Below, in pieces: positions 1 to 9,788 of a stretch of DNA of 37,701 nucleotides. Every line of letters begins with the position of its first letter. The stretch's first letter is position 1. The notes under the pieces are model-generated. The model saw only the letters and a list, made by a program, of their open reading frames with translations. It ran no database searches and was not told where the DNA came from. This DNA comes from SAR324 cluster bacterium (lineage in GTDB: Bacteria > SAR324 > NAC60-12): contig JANQHV010000368.1 of the NCBI GenBank assembly GCA_028282505.1, forward strand, positions 1 through 37,701. The letters run 5' to 3'. A program made the position numbers and the translations under genes.

Positions 1-2
1 TC

Positions 3-344
3 TATGCTATCACCGAAAAAGAAATTACTCTCTACATTGATCAAACCAGGTATTTGTCAACCGTGAAGCACATTCCACATTTCAAAGGTGTTATTACTGA
101 TATCAGTACTGGAGGGATTAATGTGGCTGCAGCTAAATTGCCCCGTAATCTGGAAGAAGACGCATTACTGGTGTTTTCGATTGAGGCAGCAAAAATTCGT
201 GGAGATTTGGCTGCACGAATTCTGATGATTGAAGACAGCGAGGGAGGGCATCACTTGCATTTACAGTTTTTCCGACTTCGTGAAATAAAGCGAATACGGC
301 TTAATAAGTTTATCGAACAAATGAAACGGCGCACTGTTCAATGA
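3..344 (+). CDS. PilZ domain-containing protein, C-terminal part (5' truncated by window edge)
   Basis: Frame is open to the window's left edge (..YAITEKEITLYIDQTRYLSTVKHIPHFKGVITDISTGGINVAA..); 'ITDISTGGINV' matches the PilZ D/NxSxxG motif; stop overlaps the next ATG at 341. Confidence 0.7.
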   Translation, partial: YAITEKEITLYIDQTRYLSTVKHIPHFKGVITDISTGGINVAAAKLPRNLEEDALLVFSIEAAKIRGDLAARILMIEDSEGGHHLHLQFFRLREIKRIRLNKFIEQMKRRTVQ

Positions 345-2092
345 GATCAAAGAAATTAAGTTTGCTCATCGTCGATGATGAAACAGCGATCGCACAATCT
401 TTATTTTATATACTCCGCAAAGATTATCATGTGACTTCGGTTGCTTCTTCAGAAGACGCCTGGTCTTTACTGGAGCAGGGAGAGATTTTTGATATTTTTC
501 TGGTGGATGAACGCTTGCCGGGCATGCAAGGACACGAGTTACTGAAAAAAATTGCGGAGCAGTACGAAAATACCATAAGACTGTTGATTACCGGATACAC
601 CGATATCGAATCATTGATCAAGGCCATTAATGATGGTCACATTTATGGCTATATCAAGAAACCCTTTGAGATTGGGGAACTACAGTATATTATCGAAAAA
701 GCAGCCGAGTTTTATCGATTGTATATCAAAAATGCAGCGCTGACAGAAAAACTGAATCAACTGAATCAAAATCTGGAACAACGCATCGAACAACGGACAC
801 GAGAACTGACAGAATCTCAGAAGCGGTTATCCATCGTCTATGATATCACCAAAAATGTGAGTTCTACCCTGAATTTAGAGCAGGCGACGCAGTTGTTCAT
901 TCAACAGACAGTGGATGCCATTCGTCCAGATGGGTCTGGTTCCATTTTATTATATCACGAAGAAGATAATGTGATGGTGGTTTATGCCAGTCATGGCTTA
1001 GACCCCAAACACACGGGGCGCTTTGAAATCAATGTGTCTCCAGAAACGTTATACACGTATGATGTTTTTTCTACCCAGCAAAGTAAAATCTTCCCGTTGG
1101 AAGAATTGTTGCCTTTTCAAAATGAACAAACGCTGCGCCTCCACTACGGAAAATCCTACGTGCAGCAGTTGGTCGTACCGCTGGTATTTCAACAAAGATC
1201 CATTGGATTGGTCACGATTTCTCATTATACTCAAGAAAAGCCATTCACGGAAAATGATCAAAAGTTGGTAGAAAGTCTGACCCGGATTCTTGCAAATCAC
1301 TTTGAAAATGCTTCCTTGTATGAGGAAAGCCGACAAAAAGAGCAGAAAATTAGAGAGATCAACGAGCGTATACAGCGTGATTTGACAGTGGCTGCAGAAT
1401 TTCAAAATGCCATCTTACCTCAAATGACAGAGGCTCCGTTTTTGAAAATTGCGTCCAGGTATTTGCCGTATGAGAAAGTGTCGGGTGACGTCTATGATTT
1501 GTCTTTCAATCGTGATGGAGCCTTGAATATCTTTTTAGGAGATGCCACAGGACATGGGGTGGCATCAGCGTTTATGACCATGATGGTCAATATCGGATTG
1601 GATCAAATTCGCCCCAATTTACCTCCAGGAGAGGTGATGCGGAAACTTAATAAATTATTGGCTTCGCGTGATACAGGATTGTCCGTAACAGGTGTTTATT
1701 TGCGCATCACACCCGATGGTCAACTGGTAACCGCCAATGCCGGACATCCTCCTATCGTGATTCTACCGAAAAAAGAGAGCAATTTTGTGCTGCTTGGAGA
1801 GGGAGGATGCGCTCTGGGTATGTTCTTAGACGAAGTTGTGCCGTATGTCGATGAACACTACCACTTACAGGATGGTGATAAACTATTTGTCTTCACAGAT
1901 GGAATTACAGAATGGGAAAATCGGGACAAAGAGCAATATGGTCTCAATCGCCTCATTGAATTTTTCCACGAGTACCGAAACAAAGACCTTGAAGAGTCGT
2001 TGGGAATACTATTAGGCAATCTCTTTCACTTCGGATATTCCCCAGGAGATGATGTTACAATACTCGGTTTTGAATATCAAAACCCTGGGTGA
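341..2092 (+). CDS. Response regulator with GAF-like region and SpoIIE/PP2C-type serine phosphatase output domain (RsbU-like)
   Basis: N-terminal REC domain (LLIVDDE...DIFLVDERLPGMQGHELL...GYIKKPFE), coiled coil, GAF-like middle, C-terminal SpoIIE motifs (SGDVYDL, FLGDATGHGVASAFMT, VTANAGHPP, LFVFTDGITEW). Confidence 0.92.
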   Translation: MRSKKLSLLIVDDETAIAQSLFYILRKDYHVTSVASSEDAWSLLEQGEIFDIFLVDERLPGMQGHELLKKIAEQYENTIRLLITGYTDIESLIKAINDGHIYGYIKKPFEIGELQYIIEKAAEFYRLYIKNAALTEKLNQLNQNLEQRIEQRTRELTESQKRLSIVYDITKNVSSTLNLEQATQLFIQQTVDAIRPDGSGSILLYHEEDNVMVVYASHGLDPKHTGRFEINVSPETLYTYDVFSTQQSKIFPLEELLPFQNEQTLRLHYGKSYVQQLVVPLVFQQRSIGLVTISHYTQEKPFTENDQKLVESLTRILANHFENASLYEESRQKEQKIREINERIQRDLTVAAEFQNAILPQMTEAPFLKIASRYLPYEKVSGDVYDLSFNRDGALNIFLGDATGHGVASAFMTMMVNIGLDQIRPNLPPGEVMRKLNKLLASRDTGLSVTGVYLRITPDGQLVTANAGHPPIVILPKKESNFVLLGEGGCALGMFLDEVVPYVDEHYHLQDGDKLFVFTDGITEWENRDKEQYGLNRLIEFFHEYRNKDLEESLGILLGNLFHFGYSPGDDVTILGFEYQNPG

Positions 2093-5000
2093 CATCAACA
2101 AAGTCATTGTTCACCTTATGCCTTGAGCTTATGCTCTTCCAATTTTTCCGATCACTGGATAAAAAACCCCATTTTTACGGTTCAGGGATAGTTTTTGTCA
2201 TTGCACTTCTCTTCTTTGTATTTGCCCTGGTTAACACTCCAAGCACTCCAGTCCCATCACAACTACCTTCCTCCCAAAAAATTCAAACCATTCTTGCGAA
2301 AAACCGCATTTCACCGGTGTTTCATGACAGAACAATTCAGGCTGGCCTGTATTTTGTGCACCACCAACGCGGAGAAAAACTGACCGGACTGAATGAAACA
2401 CTGGGGTCGGGTGCATGTGCGATGGATTATGATCAAGATGGCTGGATCGATCTGTTCCTGGTCAATGGAGTCGGGCAAACGTACTTTTATGGACAACGGC
2501 AATGGTGGCAACAGCAAACAAGCCATGCCCTTTATCGTAATACCGGAAATGCAAAATTTGAAAATGTGACCAAGGATGCCAGACTTACTGATCCTTCCTG
2601 GGGAATGGGTTGTGTTGCAGGAGACCTCGACAACGATGGGGACCCGGATTTATTCATCACCAACTTTGGGGCAAATACCCTGTACCGTAATAATGGTGAT
2701 GGAACATTTGAGGATATTAGTAAACACGCTGGTTTTGCAGGAAACCGCTGGTCCACATCCGCTACCCTGGCTGACTATGACAATGATGGTCTGTTGGATA
2801 TTTATGTGGTGAACTACATTCGTTATCAGAAAGGCGGCAATACGCTGGAAGAAGATAGTGGATTCCAAATAAAATCACCTCCTTCCTTCAGTGCCAAGCT
2901 TTATGACAGTGAGGGAAACCGATTGTACCGAAATCTTGGTAATTTACAATTTGAAGATGTAACACGGGATGCTGGAGTCATTGATTCTTCAGGACGAGGA
3001 CTGGCAGCAATCTGGATGGATTTGGACGGGAATCAATATCTTGATTTAGTGGTTGCCAATGATGAGAATTCTCCCAATGCCATATTTCTCAATGCAGGAG
3101 ATGGAACATTCCAGGAAGCAGGCAGTTATTTTCGTTTAAACATACCTCATAGTTCCACAGGACTGGCTACTGGAGATCTGGATAATGACGAAGATCTCGA
3201 TTTGGTAGTAGGCAGTGGCAGTGGATATCCAATGCATTTGTTTATCAACCAGAGGTCTCCTGTCTCCTTTCAATCAGATTTTTATTTTTCTGGAGTCCCC
3301 TTGCACGACCAAGCCCGTGAACGTGGAGTGGGTGACGAAACCTCAATCAGTTTGGCCAATCGCGGCATTGGTATGTTCGATTTCAATAACGATGGCTGGC
3401 TCGATTTATTTGTGGTCAATGGCTGGAATATTCCCGATTTGGACAATCCTGCTTCTGCTCAAGGACAAAGAAAACTGTTGTGGGTCAATCAGGGAAATGG
3501 GATACTCCATGGTGTGGAAAATTTGGAAAGCCTGAGGGATAATTTATCAGCACGTAGCGCTGTTTTTGCTGATTTTGATAATGATGGCGACATGGATATC
3601 TACGTGACTCATAATAATGATTTGGGACAGCTCCTGATGAATGAAACCAAACCACAACATTGGTTAGGCATCCAACTGGAAGGCAGCATCAGCAATCGGG
3701 ATGCCATTGGCGCAAAGGTATGGTTGGGAACATCAAACAAGCGTCAATTTCAAACGGTTCGTCGAGGAGAAGGTTACCTTTCCAATAATGATCCAAGAAT
3801 TCATTTTGGTTTGGGAGAAGCAGCACATGTCAAGCAAATTTCAGTACAGTGGCCTGATGGCACCCAAACCAATTATCCCAATGTACCCGTTGATCACTAC
3901 ATCACTATTTTGCAGGACCAACCCCAAATCAGAATGGTACAAACCACTTCATCCTTTCATGAAGCACAGACTTCCCTGAAACTCCAGCTTGGTTCAGAAA
4001 AGGCGGAAAATCGAGCTGAATATTTACGGTGGTTGGTTGAAAACAATGACATGGATGAGCAATTACGAGAATTAAAAATAGCAGTTCATGATCCAGATGC
4101 CGGTGTTCGAAAGACGGCCATTGAAATGGCAGGAAACATGGAATGGCATCAGGGAATTTCTATTTTGATTCCGGCTCTGGATGATTTAGAAGCCCCCAAC
4201 CGGATTGCTGCGCTTCAGGCATTGCAGCAGTATGAACAAGATATACTGGTTCGCTGGTTACTTCGTTCATTCCATGATCCTTCTCCTCAAGTAAGATGTA
4301 CCGTCGCAGAGGTATTTGCTTCATTTTTTCATGAAGAAGAAGCGGTGATCCATCGAAAATATGCAGCAATTCCTGAGTTAATCCGTCTATTGGATGATAA
4401 AAACCCAAAAGTTCGGCAATGTGCAATTCGAGCATTAGGGCATTCTGAAAATTTTCGTGGTGTGGGACCATTGTTACACTTGCTGGATGATGAGGTGGCC
4501 GAGGTGCGTCTAGAGGCCATTCGATCCCTGGGGCTGATTCGTGAACAACGTGTTGCTCCTGCGTTGCATCGTATTTTTAAAAATCCTGATCAGTCTCCGC
4601 AGGTGAAAGCCCAGGTTTTGATTGCCCTCAAACGGCTTAATGATCCAAATTGGCTGACACTTTTTAAAAATCTGCTGCCTCCGCTTAGTACAACAGACCC
4701 CGATTTCGAAAAAGTGTATATGGCTTTGGAAATTTTACATGCCATACAGGAGGATTATCAAGATGGCGTGGTGATTAGTCACCAAAGACTGCATGAAGTG
4801 GTGTTAGCCTGGCTGGGTTCGCCAGATAATCTCCTGCGATCCAACGTACCGCAAAAAATTACCCTTTCTATTTTAGAAATACTGAAAAAACTGCGCAGTT
4901 CTGATCTATTTACCGTGACGGAGCAATTGACAAATCATCAAGATGCTGTTGTTCGCCAGAATACTTATCAAATGCTGATGCAATTGGATATTCATGACTT

Positions 5001-5724
5001 TATAGCCAACCTCTCAGTCCCCCTGTTGCTGAAGCAGTTGGAGGATTCAGCAACCCGCTTGCTTGCTATCAAAGCACTGGCTCATTATGCCACTGAGGAT
5101 GTGGTGCAAAAAGCACTTCTACGCATCATTGAAGATGATCAACAAGATATCAATAGTCGCTTGGCGGCCTTTGACAGTTTGGGATCTGGAGCAAGTCATC
5201 GAGTTTTATCAGACTACCTTTATCGAGATTCTCATGAACTCCTCCGTGCTGCCTCTCTCAAATATTGGGGAAATCAACTATCGACAGCTATGCCAAAAAG
5301 CTATACTCCTTATCCCTTGATTCACAGTATCCAAGATCCAAGCATGTTCGTCAGGCAAATCGCCGTGGAGATATTATTGAAGCAGAAGGATGCTTGGGCT
5401 AAGCAAATTTTGGATAATATTATTTTAGATGCCAATCAGCCTTTAGATATCCGTGCTCAGGTTCTGCAAGGTTTTCCAATCCATCAAGACAAGGTTCATT
5501 TAGAAATGTTGTTACGATTGGCAAGGTGGAGACACGATCCCATTTATAAAAACGCAATCTCTGGTTTAGGACAGTTCGATGACCCAAGAGCAGAGCAATT
5601 TCTATGGAAGCTTCTCAAAAATAAGAAAGAAATGACAGAAGTGCGTTGGGAAGCGGCATCAGCTCTCCAGCATCGTTCCCCCCAAGCAATACTACAGTAC
5701 GTCAGATCCAAGGATAGCCTATGA
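2089..5724 (+). CDS. VCBS/FG-GAP repeat + ASPIC/UnbV domain + C-terminal HEAT-repeat protein (CRTAC1-like N-terminal half)
   Basis: Repeated DxDxDGxxD motifs (DYDQDGWIDLFLVNG, DLDNDGDPDLFITN, DYDNDGLLDIYVVN, DFNNDGWLDLFVVN, DFDNDGDMDIYVTH); UnbV-like 'RDAIGAKVWLG...VRRGEGYLSNNDPRIHFGLG...VQWPDGT'; many C-terminal HEAT-like helical repeats (VRQCAIRALGH, VRLEAIRSLGLI). N-terminal hydrophobic segment. GTG start overlaps previous stop. Confidence 0.88.
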   Translation: MTSTKSLFTLCLELMLFQFFRSLDKKPHFYGSGIVFVIALLFFVFALVNTPSTPVPSQLPSSQKIQTILAKNRISPVFHDRTIQAGLYFVHHQRGEKLTGLNETLGSGACAMDYDQDGWIDLFLVNGVGQTYFYGQRQWWQQQTSHALYRNTGNAKFENVTKDARLTDPSWGMGCVAGDLDNDGDPDLFITNFGANTLYRNNGDGTFEDISKHAGFAGNRWSTSATLADYDNDGLLDIYVVNYIRYQKGGNTLEEDSGFQIKSPPSFSAKLYDSEGNRLYRNLGNLQFEDVTRDAGVIDSSGRGLAAIWMDLDGNQYLDLVVANDENSPNAIFLNAGDGTFQEAGSYFRLNIPHSSTGLATGDLDNDEDLDLVVGSGSGYPMHLFINQRSPVSFQSDFYFSGVPLHDQARERGVGDETSISLANRGIGMFDFNNDGWLDLFVVNGWNIPDLDNPASAQGQRKLLWVNQGNGILHGVENLESLRDNLSARSAVFADFDNDGDMDIYVTHNNDLGQLLMNETKPQHWLGIQLEGSISNRDAIGAKVWLGTSNKRQFQTVRRGEGYLSNNDPRIHFGLGEAAHVKQISVQWPDGTQTNYPNVPVDHYITILQDQPQIRMVQTTSSFHEAQTSLKLQLGSEKAENRAEYLRWLVENNDMDEQLRELKIAVHDPDAGVRKTAIEMAGNMEWHQGISILIPALDDLEAPNRIAALQALQQYEQDILVRWLLRSFHDPSPQVRCTVAEVFASFFHEEEAVIHRKYAAIPELIRLLDDKNPKVRQCAIRALGHSENFRGVGPLLHLLDDEVAEVRLEAIRSLGLIREQRVAPALHRIFKNPDQSPQVKAQVLIALKRLNDPNWLTLFKNLLPPLSTTDPDFEKVYMALEILHAIQEDYQDGVVISHQRLHEVVLAWLGSPDNLLRSNVPQKITLSILEILKKLRSSDLFTVTEQLTNHQDAVVRQNTYQMLMQLDIHDFIANLSVPLLLKQLEDSATRLLAIKALAHYATEDVVQKALLRIIEDDQQDINSRLAAFDSLGSGASHRVLSDYLYRDSHELLRAASLKYWGNQLSTAMPKSYTPYPLIHSIQDPSMFVRQIAVEILLKQKDAWAKQILDNIILDANQPLDIRAQVLQGFPIHQDKVHLEMLLRLARWRHDPIYKNAISGLGQFDDPRAEQFLWKLLKNKKEMTEVRWEAASALQHRSPQAILQYVRSKDSL

Positions 5725-7760
5725 AAAATCATATTTACCTGGCAATCGAAGCACGATCTCGACCACAACTGCTATGCTGGTTTCTGATTGCCTCCATTAG
5801 CGGATTTATTACGTATTTTTTTGTGGGCCAGTCCACATGGCAACAATGGACTTATCTTTTGCATACCTTCAGTGGCATGGTGTTGGGGATACTCATCATT
5901 CCATATACCATCACCCACCTTCTGCGTACTTTTAAGCTTCGGCCATTGATTTCCTTTATAACAGGCTGGGTGGGATTACTGGCATTATTTGGATTGACCG
6001 GCAGTGGCATGTACATTGCCATTTTTGGACAATCGGAATCACTACGCTGGATAGAAACAGCACATATCTGGTGTTCCTATATCACCATTATCATGCTGGT
6101 GGGGCATGTTTTATGGAAGCGACGGATGTCTTCAAAAGGATCTCCTTCTTCGAAGGGTGCCATTCCTTTAAAATGGGAGGAATGGAAATATAGCTTTCAA
6201 GGGATTCTGGCAGCAACTGCTGTTGTGGCTTTGGCAACCTGGATGTATGGTATTTTCTTACCAGAACTACCAGATCGGCCTGCTGTGGAGCCTTATGAGT
6301 TACCATACACGAATCATCCTTTCCAGCCCGGACAAACAGAGACAAAAGATGGAAATTTTGTCAAAACACATGAAATCGCTGGTTCCTATCAGTGTGGAAG
6401 CTGCCATACCGAAATTACCAGGCAATGGAGGTCATCTATTCACAGTCAGGCTGCCTCTGACCCGACTTATGTGACCAACATCAATTTTTTGGTAGAACAA
6501 CGCGGAATTGCGGCCACACGTTATTGTGAAGGCTGCCATGCCCCGGTTGCTCTCCTGACCGGAGAATTGACCGAGGGAGGAAAGCATGGTGGTATTGCTG
6601 GAACAGTAGCTAATGAAGAAGGGGTGAGTTGCATGAGTTGTCATGGCATTGAAAAAGCCGTACATTTGAAAGGGGTCGGGAGTTATCAGTTTGCCCCATC
6701 AGCAGATTACCTCTTTGCTGGCGTAACAGAAAACAAGTTTTTCCAGAAAATCAATCATTTTTTAATTCGCATCCATCCTCTTCAGCATCGAACGGATATG
6801 GCCCGCAGTATTCTTGGCGCTCCTCAAATGTGTGCGACCTGCCATGAATCCTATATGGATAAAGACATGAACAATTGGGGGTGGGTCAAGTTACAGGATG
6901 AATACACTGCCTGGTTGAATGGCCCTTATTCCGGTCAGAGCGAACAATCTTTTTCTCATCAATCAATAAAACGTTGCCAGGATTGCCACATGCCACTGGT
7001 ACCTGGTGATGATCCTTCTGCAAACACGAGTGGGAAGATTGTCTCCCACTACACTCCTGGAGGGAATACAGCCATCCCTACCATAATGGGGAACCGTGAG
7101 CAGTTTCTACTGGTTAAAGAATTTCTACAATCGGATAAAATACACATCGTGATTGAGGAACCCCAAAGGCACGATGCTGCCCGAAGTGAGCAGTTTCTTC
7201 ACAAACCGGCTCATCTCAACAAAGAACCCCCTGCCTATCTCTACCTTGGAGAACATGCTTCCATTCAGGTCGTTGTGACCAATACAGGAGTCGGCCATAA
7301 CTTTCCTGGTGGCACCATCGATATCAATCAGGCCTGGATTCAATTCCGAGTGGTGGATGCTGAGAATCAGCTGATCTATGAAAACGGCTACCTTTCTTCC
7401 AAACAAGAACTCGATCCCAACGCCTATGTCTACCAATCCATTCCAATTGACCGTTTTGGTAAGCATGTATGGAAACATGATTTATTCAATATGGTTGGAG
7501 AAAGTTTTCACCATGTTATCCCTGCTGGTAAATCTGACACGGTGGAATACTCATTCCTGATTCCTTACTGGGCAAAGAATCCACTGACCATCAGTGCGGT
7601 ATTGCGTTATCGCAAATTCAATCAAGCCTATGCCAGGTGGGCTTTGCAGGATGAAGACATTGAATTGCCCATTGTGGATATGGCCAGAGACGCGATTCAT
7701 GTTCCACTCCGGGTTCGCTCAGAACTGGAGGAAAAAATGGTAAATAATGGGAGACTTTAA
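5721..7760 (+). CDS. Membrane-anchored multiheme cytochrome c family protein with cytochrome b-like N-terminal TM region
   Basis: Five CxxCH motifs read in frame (CGSCH 6393, CEGCH 6525, CMSCH 6630, CATCH 6831, CQDCH 6975); about five N-terminal hydrophobic segments with His in helices; ATG overlaps upstream stop (ATGA). Confidence 0.9.
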   Translation: MKNHIYLAIEARSRPQLLCWFLIASISGFITYFFVGQSTWQQWTYLLHTFSGMVLGILIIPYTITHLLRTFKLRPLISFITGWVGLLALFGLTGSGMYIAIFGQSESLRWIETAHIWCSYITIIMLVGHVLWKRRMSSKGSPSSKGAIPLKWEEWKYSFQGILAATAVVALATWMYGIFLPELPDRPAVEPYELPYTNHPFQPGQTETKDGNFVKTHEIAGSYQCGSCHTEITRQWRSSIHSQAASDPTYVTNINFLVEQRGIAATRYCEGCHAPVALLTGELTEGGKHGGIAGTVANEEGVSCMSCHGIEKAVHLKGVGSYQFAPSADYLFAGVTENKFFQKINHFLIRIHPLQHRTDMARSILGAPQMCATCHESYMDKDMNNWGWVKLQDEYTAWLNGPYSGQSEQSFSHQSIKRCQDCHMPLVPGDDPSANTSGKIVSHYTPGGNTAIPTIMGNREQFLLVKEFLQSDKIHIVIEEPQRHDAARSEQFLHKPAHLNKEPPAYLYLGEHASIQVVVTNTGVGHNFPGGTIDINQAWIQFRVVDAENQLIYENGYLSSKQELDPNAYVYQSIPIDRFGKHVWKHDLFNMVGESFHHVIPAGKSDTVEYSFLIPYWAKNPLTISAVLRYRKFNQAYARWALQDEDIELPIVDMARDAIHVPLRVRSELEEKMVNNGRL

Positions 7761-7909
7761 TCTGAAATTGAAAATAGTTTTGCCTTTCGTGTTGTTTATT
7801 GAGAAAGTACTAAGAGGATGTTCAAAAAAGCCTGACAGGGGGGATGTCGATTTTTTAAAATAGAAAAGTGTTTACAAAGGAAAGCTAAAAACAGCAGAAG
7901 AGGTTAGAT

Positions 7910-8608
7910 ATGAGTAATAAAGGAACTCGCAATTTTTCAGAAATCAATGACAATGATTTGTCGACTGAATCTCCTAAATTGATGGATCTTTTAAATGTGT
8001 TTAAATTAAATTTAGAAGGTGCCGTCATGGATTTAGAAGAAGCCATCCCAACACTAACTGAACCCGCTGAAACAAAATTGTTAGCTACTTATATTGAGAC
8101 AGTTCGAAATATTATTTCTGAAATAGGTGGCATTGAATTTTTTGAATATTCCAGAGAGCATTATCAAAAACAAATGTTAGTGTTAAGGAAGCATATCGAT
8201 ATCTTTAAAGGATTATCAGTATTTGAAATAATGTTCATTGCCCAAGAAATGCAAGAAACCACACTACGAGCTGAACTGAATTATATCATGAAAAAAGGAG
8301 AACCCGTCGACGGAGTATACTTTTTAAACAAAGTAGCAGCAGATGGAAAAATAGTTGATACTGTAGAAATCACCGAAGATGGCAAAAAATTTTCACTTGG
8401 TAAAGACAGATTAATTGGACATTATGCTTTTAGTGATAAAGAATACTTAGCATCCAATTCTACAGTCAAAGTGATACATGATGTCAAGGCATTCAAAATT
8501 GAAAGCAATAAATTTCATGAGCTTCTGAGAAGATTTCCACAAATTTTAACAAATATTCATGAAAAGTTGAATCAGATCAAGGACAGCAAACATGAAAAGC
8601 ATGAGTAA
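7910..8608 (+). CDS. Cyclic nucleotide-binding-domain-like protein (divergent)
   Basis: C-terminal half has the cNMP-like layout (FKGLSVFEIMFIAQEMQ...IMKKGEPVDGVYFLNKV...LIGHYAF...VKAFKIESNKFHELL). N-terminal helical region unassigned. Confidence 0.55.
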   Translation: MSNKGTRNFSEINDNDLSTESPKLMDLLNVFKLNLEGAVMDLEEAIPTLTEPAETKLLATYIETVRNIISEIGGIEFFEYSREHYQKQMLVLRKHIDIFKGLSVFEIMFIAQEMQETTLRAELNYIMKKGEPVDGVYFLNKVAADGKIVDTVEITEDGKKFSLGKDRLIGHYAFSDKEYLASNSTVKVIHDVKAFKIESNKFHELLRRFPQILTNIHEKLNQIKDSKHEKHE

Positions 8609-8617
8609 GTGTTCCAA

Positions 8618-9334
8618 ATGAGAATAGAGAATCTGATTCCAGGCATCTTCTTGAAGCGATACAAACGTTTTTTTGTTGATGTACAGTTGAAAGATGGGAC
8701 AGTGGTGACAGCCCATACCAATAATACAGGCAGCATGAAGTCTTTGCTGGGGCCTGGCAACTCCGTATGGTTAGAACACCATGATGATCCAAAAAGAAAA
8801 TTGAAATACACCCTCCACTTGATTGAGGTTGCCCAACATGCCTTGGTTTGTGTGAATACTCAATTGCCCAACCGCTTGGTTTTTGAAGCCATTCAAGATC
8901 AAAAAATACCTGAATTTCAAAAATATGATTTACTCAAAAAGGAAGTCAAGTATGGGGAGCAGCGTTCCAGAATTGATATCTATTTGGAACAGAATCAGGT
9001 CCCAGTCTTCATTGAAATCAAAAATGTCACTCTGGCAGAAGAGAACTTACCAAGAGTTGCGCAATTTCCAGATGCCTCTACGGAGAGAGGCCGGAAACAC
9101 TTGAGAGAACTGGCTTTAGAGGCAGAAAAAGGACATCGTGCGGTGATGCTGTATCTGGTCAACCGTACCGATTGTGATAGTTTTCGATTGGCAGACCATA
9201 TTGACCTTCCCTATGTCCAGGCATACGAAGAGGCTGTTCAACAAGGATTGGAAGTGTTGGTTTACCAATCTGACATTTCCATCCACAATCATGGTGCTAC
9301 CCTCCAAATTGGCAAATCACTGCCTTTCTTCTAA
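8618..9334 (+). CDS. sfsA: SfsA family (sugar fermentation stimulation / DNA-binding) protein
   Basis: Whole-protein similarity to SfsA (NLIPGIFLKRYKRFFVDVQLKDGTVVTAHTNNTGSMKSLLGPG; SRIDIYLE; FIEIKNVTL; FPDASTERGRKHLREL). ATG at 8618 preferred over the track's GTG at 8609. Confidence 0.92.
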   Translation: MRIENLIPGIFLKRYKRFFVDVQLKDGTVVTAHTNNTGSMKSLLGPGNSVWLEHHDDPKRKLKYTLHLIEVAQHALVCVNTQLPNRLVFEAIQDQKIPEFQKYDLLKKEVKYGEQRSRIDIYLEQNQVPVFIEIKNVTLAEENLPRVAQFPDASTERGRKHLRELALEAEKGHRAVMLYLVNRTDCDSFRLADHIDLPYVQAYEEAVQQGLEVLVYQSDISIHNHGATLQIGKSLPFF

Positions 9335-9344
9335 AAATAAGAAC

Positions 9345-9788
9345 ATGACCATTCCATCATTTTTTATACCAATCCAGAGTATCAAATCAGATGCCGCACT
9401 GCGACCAGGCAATCGAGGAGAGCGCAAACTGCTGGTAACCGAGCTTTATGAAACTACAGAAAAAATAGCAGAGGATCTGGTATGGCAACCTCCAGCAGTG
9501 CAAGAAAAGTGTTCCGTCCAGATAATGGATAAGACAGAAGTGGCTGTCTTCAATCAGCATGCTTCTCAGGATAGACACTACCATAAAATTGGGACAGAAA
9601 TGTATGAGATCCTTGAAGGAACCATGACAATCCATGTAGGAGAACACGATTACTCCCTTCAAGCAGGGGACATGATAGTCGTCAATCCTGGTACCGTGCA
9701 TGAGGTCAAACCGGAAGGTACTCAATTTATATGCCGGGTGGTGACTGTCAATTGCCAAGGAACTCGGGATAAGTATATTGTGACATGA
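9345..9788 (+). CDS. Cupin domain protein
   Basis: Cupin motifs (RHYHKIGTEMYEILEGTMTIHVGE; LQAGDMIVVNPGTVHEV). ATG at 9345 avoids the 160-bp overlap with sfsA implied by the track start at 9174. Confidence 0.8.
   Translation: MTIPSFFIPIQSIKSDAALRPGNRGERKLLVTELYETTEKIAEDLVWQPPAVQEKCSVQIMDKTEVAVFNQHASQDRHYHKIGTEMYEILEGTMTIHVGEHDYSLQAGDMIVVNPGTVHEVKPEGTQFICRVVTVNCQGTRDKYIVT

Noticed and set aside
7811-7870. Intergenic 'ggatgttcaaaaaagcctgacagg' possibly an IS or repeat remnant
   Set aside because: No second copy or inverted end found in the window; too weak to call.
9174-9344. N-terminal extension of the cupin ORF overlapping sfsA
   Set aside because: Overlaps a clear SfsA coding sequence; ATG at 9345 gives a complete cupin protein.
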